Shown: in pieces, positions 48,701-60,018 of the stretch
How positions within the stretch are numbered: the first letter of the stretch is position 1
Layout: the number at the start of each line of letters is the position of its first letter
DNA from: Whalleya microplaca
Lineage: Eukaryota; Ascomycota; Sordariomycetes; Xylariales; Xylariaceae
Assembly (NCBI GenBank): GCA_022497155.1
Contig: MU385713.1
Location: 744,001-808,000 of the forward strand
Direction of reading: 5' to 3'
Length of the DNA: 64,000 nt
Notes under the pieces: model-generated
What the model was told of the DNA's origin: nothing
What the model saw: only the letters and a program-made list of their open reading frames with translations
The model's database searches: none
Position numbers and translations under genes: made by a program

Positions 48701-51147
48701 GCAGCTAATATAACATCATAGCGACAAGGTCCCTAAAGCCTTCAAATAGTTGGATATAATAGTTAGGCACTACAAGAAGTATATGCAATACCCATAATCC
48801 TTAATACACACGACAGCCTCTAACATTAAATAGTAGCGAAGAGGCCTTTAATGCCATAGGTTGCACTTAAGATCGAGTACCACTTCAGGATTATTGCCCT
48901 CTGGGTTTAGCATGGTTTTAGCACGATCAAGAACATTTGCCTCAAGATCCCAGACCCAAAGGATGGTGACATTAGCGAAGTGGGCGGGATTGTCATAGAG
49001 ATGAACCGGCCTAGTTAAGGAATAGAACAAGGGGCGGCACAGTTTTTTTTTTAACTACATAGAAGCGGGTTAGTCATCGATCTATATTACTTAACATTAA
49101 TAGATGGTTATATGCCAGTGAAAACTACTTATGATTTTGCATCTAATAATTAGTAGATTATGTATTGTGTTTCTTGCTGGAATAAAGTCTGAGGCGGACT
49201 AGGAGGTTGTCGATCATCTGCAAGCCAGCTCAACCCCTCCTACCCTCTTACTGTAACCAGAAAATGAGGGGGTCCGCTAGGTCGCGATAGGTCATCCGAT
49301 TGTGGGAGGACTTTCGACATCAAATCTCCAGATCCACTAGGATCCCGCAAAAGGAATGCAGTTGGCGGCTTAGGCGCGCGAGAACTTTTGATATCCCTAC
49401 ACAGTTCAGGCCTTCACACGAGCTGCGTGCCTCTTTATCTTTGGAGTCCGGGGAAGATAAGATGGGAGTGACATGTCTTTTGTGAGAGGAGAGGTGTCCT
49501 ACAGAGGTGACTGACAAGATAGCGTGACCCCCTGTCGCGTGCTTGGAGAAGGGCTTGTGATCCATCAATTTGATAAGAGAGAACAATAAGACAAAAGTGT
49601 TTCTTGAGGAAACGACAAATGAGCTGGAGGCACTCTCTTCACCGCTCTGTGCCGAAGGACGTGATTGAATGGGATGTGCGTCCTCATAAAACATGCCAGA
49701 TTCTGGGTCGACATCGTATGTAAAAGTGAACCAGAAAGCAGAAAGATATGAACGAACGCCTGTGATGATCGTCCAACCCCTGTCTTGTGCGTGCAACCCC
49801 CCGCACTACCTAAAAGAGCAGTAGGATTGGAACGATCCCAATAAACAGAGAAACTGCTGCAGCAAATTCAGCGCTAACCAGGTCGGCAGCGAAGATTGCC
49901 GCGATGGGGTTACTTAAGTTATTTCACATGGAATCGTTATCGTTGCGCTATCTTAGTAAGACCTCGGGGAAGATCATCAGTTTACCTGCACAGTAGGGCA
50001 GGAGATCGTGTGAAACCTAGATACCCGCGTTTCCCCAGCTCATCCGATTAAGCCCCTATTTCAGACGGTGAAAGATGCGTAGAAACGCAATGGTCAACGT
50101 CATGACAAGAAGCCAAAGGTAAATTCTCTTCTCGACTGGGCAGTTCGAATCTTTGGGTAAGGGCACCTTTGCAAAGGGCAGCATTCTTCTAAACAGGGCT
50201 ACATTATGTATGTAATAGCTGGACGACAGTTCGCTGAAAAGCAGATCGAACTGCTGTGAGGAGTTCCCCGTATGATGGTGACACGACCGATAACGGGAGC
50301 CAAGAGGCCTTACGGGCTTAGGTTTAATAAGGGCGGGTGGCGGAGATGCATCGGTAGTTGGGGATCTGCAGAGCTACAGTGCAAACCTTGCCGGGCATCT
50401 GAACATCCAATCGCCTAGACCCGAGTGAACAACAAAAAAGCTTGTTGTCCAATTGTCTTACCATTGCAGCCTTAACAGTCCCCAAACCAAGACCTCCATG
50501 AAGCCAACGGCAGCGCTGCGCCGCTCGAACGCGTACGCCATGCAGCCCGATGATGAAGTTAGTACTGCAACTGGCATACGAGCCTTTTGTTATCATATAG
50601 TATATCCATGAGGCCCTTGATAGACGTCTTGGGGATATCCGTTTTGGTAAGGTGGGCTGGCACTTGTACATACAAATATCGTCGAGTTGCTTGACTCAGC
50701 GGTGCCATGCTAACTGTAAATGCGGGAGTGGCACACGACAGGGGGGAATGACTGAGGACCTGGAGCCCGTGATTGGGCCAGATGCAGGTTTCATCATCAC
50801 ATCATCTCTACCATGCAGGCTCTTAGGCGTGTGCATCTGCATTTGCATTTGGTAATCTCAGATGATTCACTTAAGATATTGTATATAAGTTGCTCCGCAT
50901 CCTGCCTGTTCAAAATCTCGCTGTTGGTCTTGATTGCAATGCAGGTCACGATTCCTCGGTACCCTATCTTCTTTGTTGGAAATCTGCCAAGCCTTAGAAC
51001 AAAGACTTGTTGGCATTAATGCATTAATTGATATTGTTGTTGTCTCCATCTTATGCCTAAGAATAGTACGGCCTTTTGTCTAAGGTCACAGCAAAGAAGC
51101 TATCAACAATCTTCAAGTGGAGAATACTGAACCTTAAAAAACGCAAT
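45747..51147. other. Gene desert of about 5.4 kb with possible gene remnants
   Basis: No complete gene is recognised. Protein-like minus-strand fragments at 48268-48639 and 48848-49030 and a 158-codon minus-strand frame without an ATG start at 49320-49796 may be decayed or unrecognised coding sequence. A CATA/TATA microsatellite occupies 47461-47495. The rest is AT-rich with frequent stops. Confidence 0.5.
47461..47495. repeat. ATAC/TATA microsatellite
   Basis: Interrupted ATAC and TATA units; simple sequence in the second gene desert. Confidence 0.8.
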
Positions 51148-51695
51148 ATGTCGAAAGCTATGAGAAAGTCAAGCCCATCTACCATCATCGACGACGTCGA
51201 CGCTATTACACCATGTCCACTTGTTCGGGGCGCTCCTAAGCAGACGACAGTATCTCAGATTATCAGCCCGATTGACGAATTTCATCGGCCAAGGTCAACA
51301 TCACCGTGCTCCGAATGTTCCTCGGTTCACATGGAGGCCTCTCGTAGCAGGAGGAGGGAATCAATCAAAACCTTGGAAGAGGGCACAAATGGGGACCCCG
51401 AGAGACTATGGAAGCGCATGCTTGCTCTCCAGCAGATTTATGGTTGCTACAATTCGGCTAGAATGAGTGCAGCACTTAGTTCTGGCGATATCAGTCTATT
51501 ATTGCGTAAGTAGACTACTTCCAGCCTTTTTAAGAGCTCTGCGATGTGGCTCAACTTAGGCGCTAACATATGGGTACCTCAGCTTCCAGGGCGTGTTTGA
51601 ATTTGCTGAATGAGAACATGGCTTTCCTGCCTGACGAAGTAGAGCCCTCGAGTGGAGACTGGCGGCCGAGCATGGAGCACAGGCAAAATCATTAA
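51148..51695 (+). CDS. Small conserved fungal protein of unknown function
   Basis: No domain or function is assigned. Two exons, 51148-51505 and 51583-51695, join through TTGC|GTAAGT and CCTCAG|CT (phase 1) to give 156 residues. The N-terminal half is Ser/Pro/Arg-rich and probably disordered (FHRPRSTSPCSECSS). The C-terminal part, GDPERLWKRMLALQQIYGCYNSARMSAAL followed after splicing by PSRACLNLLNEN, matches a short helical block I recall in uncharacterised ascomycete proteins; the join restores this block exactly, which supports both exons. The frame is open for 24 codons upstream of the ATG at 51148 without another ATG, so an unseen upstream exon is possible. It converges with the SET-domain gene, 248 bases away. 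Confidence 0.7.
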
Positions 51696-51943
51696 CACTT
51701 GGGGTACCGAACCCTATGCGAGGGATTAACGCTACAGATAATGTGTGGAGTGGGAGAGAGCACGTCCTATACCCGAAAGAAAAATGACCTCTGTTTGAGG
51801 ATGAGGGGTGGTCTGGGATACAAGGGCGCCGGCGGCAGATTGAATTGTGATACCCCTAGTTCGGAGTTTTAGAAATGAATTCATCGGCTTGTAACAATGC
51901 GCCAACAGCCTTCGCGACCGTGCATCAGCTCATAAGCAGATGT

Positions 51944-53278
51944 TCAACCTGTTGCTGTCATAAGACTGCGAAGGGTGTCTACCAAAACTTTCTTACATTG
52001 TTCGCTATAACGTGTGGCGAGCTCTTGATTTCGATTGACGGGCTCGTATTCTGGCTCATTCGCTTCTAACTCCTCCAGATCGATACTCAGTTTTGCACCC
52101 AATGTATCAACAAGACTTCGAATCACATTTGCGGGAATGTCGCCTCGCATGATATCCGTCAAGCTGACATCGTCTGTCCCATCAGCTCCCTTGGTGATAG
52201 ATTCATAAAGGGCAGCAACGAGGGAATCCTGAATGTGAGAGAAGCAGGGGAGACAGCCCGTCAGGGCTGGGTTCAAAAGTCGTGATCGCCCGACTGGTGA
52301 GCTTGGATGAGCTATTGGCCTTAATGAGACTATGTGAGAAGCTGCCAAGTCCCCAGCGTCGGGGTCTGCTCTTGTCCTGATGTGAACATAATCATTGTGG
52401 AAGTCAGTATCCTCTGGGAGAATGAAACCATAGCCCAAAAGCATCTCGGCGTTGGTTTTCAAGCCGTAGTTGTTGAATACTTGGTGTCCAGCTGGATAAG
52501 CTTGTCTGGTCCGGAGCTTGCACACTTGGGTCTTCTCGTCGGTTTTCCACGCCGCTTTCGCTGACTGTGAGTGATTTCCAATATCGAACAGAGGAAGAAG
52601 GACGGAGAAATCATCCATATCACAGGGCAGTTCTAAAGAATCGATGTCCGGCAGGACGAGTGACGGGCGAAAGCTCCGACTAGTAAAGATGCAATACGCC
52701 CAGTGGTAAAGCGGCCGAGTGTACTCGAGACTATACTTTTCTGGCAGAAGCTTCATCGCCTGTTTATATTCCTGCTTCAGATTGGACTTGATTTCTTGGA
52801 TTGCAACATATGCATTCGTTCCCCTGAGAAATTCGACATCATCCGAGGGCCACATGGAAGGGAGGATATTAGCCATGTGCTCCGGTTGGGTAAGAGTCCT
52901 AATATATGCCCACCAGGAGGACTCAGATCCGAGAAGATACTGCTGCATCAGGAAGAAGCGGCTCACAACATGTGGTGGTACTTTCTTCAGGAAGTCTGTC
53001 GGGAAGTAATCCTTGTTCCCATTTCCATTCCTAAGGAAGCTGGGAGAGGAAGCAGGGGGGAATTCCGGATGGGCGTCAATAGCATTGAGAAATGAGAGAG
53101 ACTTTGAAAGTGGAAGAATAACTATAGTATCGTCTGGTTCAAGTGAGCACGAGTCCTTGACTCGGAAGGATCCTTTGGTGGCTTCATCGTGATAGATTTC
53201 GATAGAGGGGTTGAGATTGCCTCCATCCTCCTCTACCCACCGCAGTAGCGCGTCATAGCGCTCTGCTGGCGTGGCCAT
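51944..53278 (-). CDS. SET-domain protein lysine methyltransferase (RKM/SETD6-like)
   Basis: The protein belongs to the SET class with a split SET domain and a Rubisco-LSMT-type C-terminal substrate domain; relatives methylate ribosomal proteins and translation factors with S-adenosylmethionine. It is intronless, 444 residues, starting at the ATG at 53278 (MATPAERYDALLRWVEE). The N-terminal SET half has KGSFRVKDS in the position of the glycine loop; the insert (i-SET) is helical; the second half has the NH motif in FDIGNHS (residues 231-237) and QVFNNYGLKTNAEMLLGYGF (266-285) where the catalytic tyrosine and cofactor contacts lie. The C-terminal 140 residues are helical and acidic. Which substrate it modifies cannot be told. 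The FAD monooxygenase follows upstream on the same strand. Confidence 0.9.
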   Translation of the reverse strand: MATPAERYDALLRWVEEDGGNLNPSIEIYHDEATKGSFRVKDSCSLEPDDTIVILPLSKSLSFLNAIDAHPEFPPASSPSFLRNGNGNKDYFPTDFLKKVPPHVVSRFFLMQQYLLGSESSWWAYIRTLTQPEHMANILPSMWPSDDVEFLRGTNAYVAIQEIKSNLKQEYKQAMKLLPEKYSLEYTRPLYHWAYCIFTSRSFRPSLVLPDIDSLELPCDMDDFSVLLPLFDIGNHSQSAKAAWKTDEKTQVCKLRTRQAYPAGHQVFNNYGLKTNAEMLLGYGFILPEDTDFHNDYVHIRTRADPDAGDLAASHIVSLRPIAHPSSPVGRSRLLNPALTGCLPCFSHIQDSLVAALYESITKGADGTDDVSLTDIMRGDIPANVIRSLVDTLGAKLSIDLEELEANEPEYEPVNRNQELATRYSEQCKKVLVDTLRSLMTATG

Positions 53279-54464
53279 AGTCGAAGTAGATCATAGAAAG
53301 ATATAGATAGTCGTCTTCTCAAGTCTACGTCTCCGCGTTTGGCACGTCTTCCTTGATGTTGTTGATGATGCTTTTTTGGAAGGTGTGGCTGCGAGCTTTA
53401 TCAGAAAATTAAGGGACAGTGCAGTAATGGTGGAGATACAGGCATCTCACAGTATGAATTGCATTTTTATACTATGCAGCCACATCTCTTTGGGAGCCTG
53501 TTCGGTTAACTACATGTGCACAAGCCATAATATTACGTATGTTAGAAGCAACCCAGTCTGAAGAGAAAATGTCCGATTGGCTGCACATGTCGCGTGCATG
53601 TTTTCAGCCGGATTGGCTTCTGAGGGAGATATTGTCATCATCCCAGGCCAGGGGGAGAGCGGACTTCATTCCGCCGTCAGTGGTCCTGGTCTGTCTGGTG
53701 GCACATTGGGGGGTGTACGTATGTATCCGTGGTTTTCAATGTATTGAAGGTTTTGGAAGTTGAACAAGACGCTGAGTCTCAGAAATCTTAGTATCTAGCT
53801 GGCATGATACCTCTCCCCGCCTTTAGACCCAGTCAACCTGACAATCATGATATGATATCATTGGTATCTTAATACAACTACATAAAATATACTCCTGTAC
53901 ATGACGTAACATAGACAGCGTAATTGGATACCTATATAACCCGCCATGTACTTTCTTACTTAGCGGGTCTCCGGAGATGACAGATGTGGACTCACTTACC
54001 CTTAGGACTCTTTAATAAACCTTTAGTTACTAATGGAAGGGTCAAGTAAGTTAATGCTTGATAGTGATTGATCCCTTTGAGCAGAAATATACTGGCCGGT
54101 ATAATAGTATTGGATCTAAGGGTTGAGCATAAGTGATGATTATCTTTGAGTCTTATTCTACCAAAAAGGTCACCCTCATCCCTAGTTTCTAGTTGCAAAA
54201 GCAACTGGAATCAGAAAAGCATCCAGATTTCCTACTTAGCTACTTAATTTCTTGAGTATTTGACTTTGTATTTTTTGCAAGTCGTTTATTAAGTATCGTG
54301 GCAGTATAGATATGACGGCCTTGAAGGCCGTACTGAGGCTAAGGGGATAAAATCTATTAGAAACTGTGCGTATTTCTGGAGACAGTCATAATCATTAACA
54401 GTCAGAGAGTAAAGCTTTGCAGCATGACTAGTGATTGAATAGCTTCGACAGGTCTTCAAGAGAC
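53279..54464. other. Intergenic between SET gene and FAD monooxygenase
   Basis: The SET promoter and the 3' end of the monooxygenase gene lie here. A minus-strand frame at 54289-54476 could be an alternative last exon of the monooxygenase (see findings). No other gene is recognised. Confidence 0.55.
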
Positions 54465-56180
54465 TCACTCGAGGGCTTCGATTGCCTCTCTCCAAGTGTT
54501 CCCTATGTTGTGCTTGTAAATCCATGACATGTCATTTCCACCATCCGTGATAATCTTATTGGCAACACGCTCGTCAAAGGATGGGTTTTCTATGTCCCGC
54601 AACTTGGCTGCGCGTCGAGCTGCTTCCGAGGCAAGATAGGCATACATCCGCGAATAATATGGAAGCCGAATAGCATCGAAAAGGGGTAAAGCCTTGTTCT
54701 TGTCATTTTTGAAGTAGGCCAACGCCTGCGCTAACACCCAACCATCCTCCATTGCAAAGCCTGCGCCAGAGCCAAAGGCTCCAGATAAGGCACTGATTGA
54801 AATTCAGAGTTAGTAAATATCGCTTTACACCAAAGCTGCCTTCTAAAGCCATGTCCCCAGAGTTGCTGACTCCATACATGTCTTAAAATAGACAGATAGA
54901 ACCCTGAATAAAGGCCAGAAATAGCGAACAAGTAATCTTGGAACACGTACTGTGATGAATCCCCAACAAGCACGACCTTATTGCCCCACGCCGTCAGTTG
55001 AGCTAGTTCTGGGCCTGCGAATGCAGCGAACTCCCGCCAGCCGCCTTGGGGTACTCTGGAGAGTGCTTCTCTAATGGATGGGAGATACTCCTAGACTATC
55101 TTAGTGGCTAGTGGTACTGACGTTGCAGATCACGTACCGTAAAATGGGATTCAACATGTTCGTTATCCACCGGTACGCCCCAGCTAACCTTGCTTGCGCT
55201 ATGAACTGTTGGGTCGCACCACGCTCTTGAAGCAATCTCCCATAAACCTTCACCTACCGGCGAAAAGTACACATGGGTCGTCGGTGTATGCCACCAGCCT
55301 GTTATTTCGAAGCGAGGATCTAAGTCTTTCACTTCATCCCAGGGAAGCAAGGTCCTCCAAATCGTTGTGCCGGTGAATTTAATTTCATAGTCTGGCCATG
55401 CAGTGTCTCTCACTACCTGTTTCCATGGCTATCAATACGGGGTTAGTCAACAATTAGGCATGGTTCGTACAGATCGGATGCCATCTGCACCAATTACTAA
55501 ATCGGCCGTGACGATAGTTCCGTCCTTGAAGTGTAATTCAACACCATCAACTCCTTGATCTATCATTCTTGTCAACTGCTTGGAAAGCTGGATAGTTCCT
55601 GGCTTGACATGTGCGAGGAGAGCTGATTGGAGTTTTGTTCGCTGCGTCCGGATCGTTGGGCGTTTGGCGGAATCCCGAGGAGTTTCACGACGGTGAAGCT
55701 GCTCACCAGATCGGCCGTTCCTTCGCCGTTCAGAAGAGTGACTCCAAATTGATTATGGTGCTTACATGTTGAGTACCGTCCATGTCGGGTGACCACTAGT
55801 CAATGTATCTGCAACGCCCAGTAACTCCACTGGAGCAACCGAAGTAAGTATTTTCTCTGTTTATATGATTTGGCGACTTATCAGGGATTCTGTGACTTGG
55901 TCTCAGGAGCTTTCATCTTCCGGGTATCCCCCAATAAGAAATACCTGCTCCAAGAATAGCATGAAAAGGGTAATAAAGACTCTGGATGCTACTCACGGAT
56001 GTTCCAAGAGTTCGTGCCAATGTTTATACCAGCTCCTACCTCACGAAGAATAGTCGCTTGCTCGTATATAGTTACATCTACATTCGGAGTCTTGGAGAGG
56101 GCAATAGCAGTCGCCAACCCCCCCGGCCCTCCCCCCACGATCGCCACCCTCAAATGCGGAGTTGAGACATCAACAGTCAT
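54465..56180 (-). CDS. FAD-dependent monooxygenase (salicylate hydroxylase-like)
   Basis: Group A flavoprotein hydroxylases use NAD(P)H and O2 to hydroxylate aromatic or polyketide-type substrates; the substrate is unknown. I join six exons: 55997-56180, 55766-55829, 55471-55720, 55138-55428, 54951-55090 and 54465-54792, giving 418 residues, the usual size. The FAD dinucleotide motif VGGGPGG sits at about 15-21, the arginine/Glu loop at GAGINIG, the DG motif at LVIGADGIRS, and the second FAD (GD) motif LVGDSSHALSGAFGSGAGFAMEDG is formed across the exon 5/6 join. The join of exons 2 and 3 uses a 45-nt intron with an AAG acceptor and is the least certain. Intron 1 is 167 nt. The stop codon overlaps a GTGAGT donor-like site, so the C-terminus could differ. 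No targeting signal is seen. Confidence 0.85.
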
Positions 56181-58188
56181 CTTGACAATTTTTAAACAAA
56201 TTGATTTTTCTTGAAGTTTACTAAATACTATGCGTATGCTGAGCCTGGAGGGTAATTGGAGATTTGGACGGGGAGAACCTTGAAGGCGTTAGTTATCACG
56301 TGAATTGCGTGCTCGACTTGTCGTGTAGTTCAACCTAGCTACTGACACACCCTCGTCCCATAGATAGCGATAACCTGCTAATATCGTCTGATATACTGCT
56401 TTTGCTTGATGTATTCAGGATGATGGTATTGGCATCTGAAATAACCAAGCCATTCCAGTAGCATATCTCAACTCGTCTTGGCACCTTCAATACCTAGTTG
56501 AAGAACTCCGAGTGATCGGAGCATTACTCTACTTCCTTCATAAAATACATACATTATAAGAAAACCTATTATCCGTACCTGAACAGCCTTCTCTGAAACT
56601 ACCTTACGCAGAAGAATTCCCGACGATTAGATAACACTTACAAACCAACCTCGCGCAAGTGGAAATCTAAACACTTGAGCCTGCTATCTGTACTTATATG
56701 CAGTGGGAAATGTAAATATTGTGGAGTTAGCGACCATTCATATATCATACGATATATGTCTTGATATGGAAGGGTGGCCTTACTACATTTAGTCTAGCTG
56801 GGATATAGTCATTCCCTAATACCTACTCATCCTACGGTTTTGGTGATGTAAACTCGAAATGATGGGTTAAATGAATTGATATCCAGTTGTTTCGTTCGTT
56901 CACAGCCTCCTTTTAACATCAAGGAGTGTAGGCAACTTAGTTGGTAGCTTGGTGATCACTATGACAAGATCAAGCTTGGGTTGTGCTGGCATCTGATTCG
57001 TTGATGTTGACGAGAACTTCTACCCGGGTCTGCCGGTGCTTGGAATACATGTCTCTTAGCAACTATCGTATAAAATAATTACATGACATCGGTTTATTGT
57101 GAGTATTCAGCAAGTTTAAGAAGCACTCTTTCCAATTTACGTGCTGTATCTGAAGAATGCACATTAGTGCATTTACACCTACTTTCTCGAATGAGTTGTG
57201 ACACCTGACCCTTCTCCAAAGCCCGCAATTCATTCATATATTGACACTAGATATGATAGAGCTTGATGAACTTGTTAAGCATTGGCTTATCTCCAAGCTT
57301 GATACCTATGGCCTATCCAAGCTTTGGTTGCTGTTGAGTTTTGATTGCTCTTGAGCAAGTAATAAACGGAAACAAACTTCTCATATAATTATCTAAAATG
57401 CAATAGAAAATCACACTATGTGAATGCCTACAAGTAAGATTGGTACATGTACGGCCTTAAGCTCATAGAATGGAATTGGACTTTGATACCTTAGTAAATC
57501 CCATACTTAATTCGATCACATAAACATCAGGAGTGTTAATAGAGCAGAAGCTGACTTTGGAGTCTATGTATATAAGAGAAATAGATTTGCATATCCTAGA
57601 GTTGCATAGAATCTTACAGATTGTGTTATAACGAGGGATCTCATATGCTGAATTGGTTCTTAACACTGGCGACTCCCTGAGGGGTTTGCTCAGTGGGCAT
57701 GCATCTGCTTTTGAACACGTCAACTCAATATCATAAGAGATATGAGCTTCAATTAGTTGCCAATGTCAATATAACCTTACCGAATCAAATGAGATGTAGG
57801 TATCGGTTGCTCTAACCATGTTGACGGATTATGTACCTCTGCAAACTATAATGAGGCCATTTATATGTGTTATGAGAACGGATGACGTCAAGCCTATAAG
57901 CCAAGCTGTTCTAGTCAATTCGTACATATATCGATATCAAAATGCTTCAAAGCTGTTATCAAAGTCACGTTAGTCTAGATATTAACAGGAACGCGTGGAT
58001 AAGTTGGCAGGTTGGCTAAAATTTGCCACCTGATACACAATAAGTGGGGGCGCCCCAGGGTATCTAAGCTGTTCTGATGTGATTGCATCATCGCTATCGC
58101 TTCCTACTTCAATCAAGCACGGGCTACAAATATAAAGAAAGTCCGATACGACCTCAGTCTACCATCCAATGCTGAATTGCGTTTCAAG
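56181..58188. other. Divergent promoter region of FAD monooxygenase and PAF-AH genes
   Basis: Two kilobases of AT-rich DNA without a recognised gene. A frame at 57463-57723 (minus) has no family signature. Confidence 0.55.
58128..58136 (+). promoter_or_regulatory. TATA box candidate of the PAF-AH-like gene
   Basis: AATATAAAG lies about 55 bases upstream of the chosen ATG at 58189, suitable for a short leader. Confidence 0.4.
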
Positions 58189-59766
58189 ATGAAGCCATTT
58201 CCTGAAGCTCAGTATGCAGGCCAAGGACCTTATGTTAGGTGGAAGGTTCCGGGCATCCTACGACCTAGGCTGACATGGCGATATCTTGCTTGCTCGTTGA
58301 CTATCAGCTACGTTGTGTATTGTTTTGTCTTTTCTTCTGCGCCGCTTTTTGCCAATATGCTTCCTAATTATAGCGGTCCTTATGCTGTTGGCGCTATTGA
58401 TCTTGAAGCGCCACTCTTATCATCGCGGGTCATCGATACAGCACGATTCAAAGGGACACAAGATAACGCTTTCGAATTGCAGACTGTACTCTTTACCCTG
58501 TATTATCCGACAAGCCATACAGTTAGTCATAAGCCGCAGCATAGCTGGATATCAAAGCCGGTATCTGTGACTGCTGAAGGCTATGCGAAATTCGCGCACA
58601 TCAGTAATTCCGTCACCACCGCTATCTTCACGGGCGCAATCAATACGCTTGTTGGTAGCATTGAAATCCCCGCTAAGGTTGACGTGCCATTAGCCGGATA
58701 TGCGCCCACAGTTTCGACAGTGTTGGAAAACCGAAAGAGGGATAGAGAGGCTGAGAAGGTTTTAGGTCCTGAGAAGGACGGCTACCCAGTCATTGTGTTT
58801 TCGCATGGTATGGCTTCTAGTAGGACAGATTACACGCACTTTGCCGGAGAACTAGCCTCAAGGGGTTATATTGTTGCTCTCCTTGAGCATCGAGATGGAT
58901 CGTGTCCTGGCTCTGTTATTATGAAGAATGGCGAGGTGGATCAAACAAGGTTGACTTTCCGGAAGTCAGAAGTCGAGTCTGCCGATGGAAAGGAGCTAGG
59001 AGTGGACGACTTCAAGAAGGCCCAACTCGATTTCCGCGAGGCTGAGATCGAAGAAGCTGTACGGGTTCTACAATTGATCAACTCTGGATATGGGGATGAT
59101 GTTTTCAAGCAGAATTCTCGCGGCGAGGGCTCCGACCTTGCTAATTGGAAAGGTCGTCTCAACACCGATGAGATGACCGTAGCAGGGCACAGTTATGGTG
59201 CTACGGGGGCATTACAGGCTTTGAAAGGAGGTCCGACTCAAAAGCGTCCATTCAAAGGGGCCATCATCCTGGACCCAGGGAAACAGAGTGGCAGACTCAA
59301 TGCCGATATCAATGTCCCCGTGCTAGTTATCCACAGTAACTCGTGGAGCAGCACATACAGCATATTCTACGGGCGGCCACACTTTGAGACAGTTCGTGAC
59401 ATTGTCGAAAGCAATAATGACCGGGGAAATCCGTCTTGGTTCATGACCTCCCTGGGCACCTCACATCCCTCGGTGACAGACGCCCCACTTCTTGAGCCAC
59501 TTCTACTCAGTTGGACCACCGGGGCTAAGATCGATGTCTACGAAGGCTTGAGACAGTACGTTCACCAAACAGAAGACTTCTTGTGGTTCTTGGCAGAAGG
59601 TGAGAGACACAACCTACTGAAGGAGGAGGCCGAGTTTCCGGTATACGACGAGGGGAAAGGCTTTGGCATATGGCAGCCTAGACAGGGTGATAACAAGAAG
59701 GATGAAGGGCAGTGGTATGACTGGAGAAAGTACTGGCAGGTACATGCCTCCCCAGTTGATAATTAA
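58189..59766 (+). CDS. Membrane-anchored PAF-acetylhydrolase-like esterase/lipase
   Basis: The family (PAF-AH isoform II, alpha/beta hydrolases) removes short or oxidised sn-2 acyl groups from phospholipids. The gene is intronless and encodes 525 residues from the ATG at 58189; an in-frame TTG four codons earlier is not used. One hydrophobic helix at about 31-52 (YLACSLTISYVVYCFVF) after a basic N-terminus suggests a type II anchor. The oxyanion region YPVIVFSHGMASSRTDY and LEHRDGSCPGS are typical, and the nucleophile Ser335 is in the elbow AGHSYGATGA. The acid is probably in AIILDP or near it, and the histidine lies in the C-terminal part (GTSHPSVTD). The family call is firm; substrate preference is not visible. 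It converges with the GH93 gene, 252 bases apart. Confidence 0.9.
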   Translation: MKPFPEAQYAGQGPYVRWKVPGILRPRLTWRYLACSLTISYVVYCFVFSSAPLFANMLPNYSGPYAVGAIDLEAPLLSSRVIDTARFKGTQDNAFELQTVLFTLYYPTSHTVSHKPQHSWISKPVSVTAEGYAKFAHISNSVTTAIFTGAINTLVGSIEIPAKVDVPLAGYAPTVSTVLENRKRDREAEKVLGPEKDGYPVIVFSHGMASSRTDYTHFAGELASRGYIVALLEHRDGSCPGSVIMKNGEVDQTRLTFRKSEVESADGKELGVDDFKKAQLDFREAEIEEAVRVLQLINSGYGDDVFKQNSRGEGSDLANWKGRLNTDEMTVAGHSYGATGALQALKGGPTQKRPFKGAIILDPGKQSGRLNADINVPVLVIHSNSWSSTYSIFYGRPHFETVRDIVESNNDRGNPSWFMTSLGTSHPSVTDAPLLEPLLLSWTTGAKIDVYEGLRQYVHQTEDFLWFLAEGERHNLLKEEAEFPVYDEGKGFGIWQPRQGDNKKDEGQWYDWRKYWQVHASPVDN

Positions 59767-60018
59767 GCGATTAGCCTTTAGGACACTCAATATTTCTTTA
59801 GATCGGATAGAATATAAACATAATTATTCCTTAGGATAAAAGGTCTACTGGTCTAAATCTCTTGAATAACTAACTCAACGCCCCTGAAGACTTCGGATTC
59901 AGAGTTTAGGATAAGTGATGTTAGTTCACATCAGTTTTTTCACTTTCAAATAGGTATAAACCTCGTGAGTCCGTAGTAAGGGTGTATCTTCTTTTGAGAT
60001 CGTTTTCTTAACTGCCCA

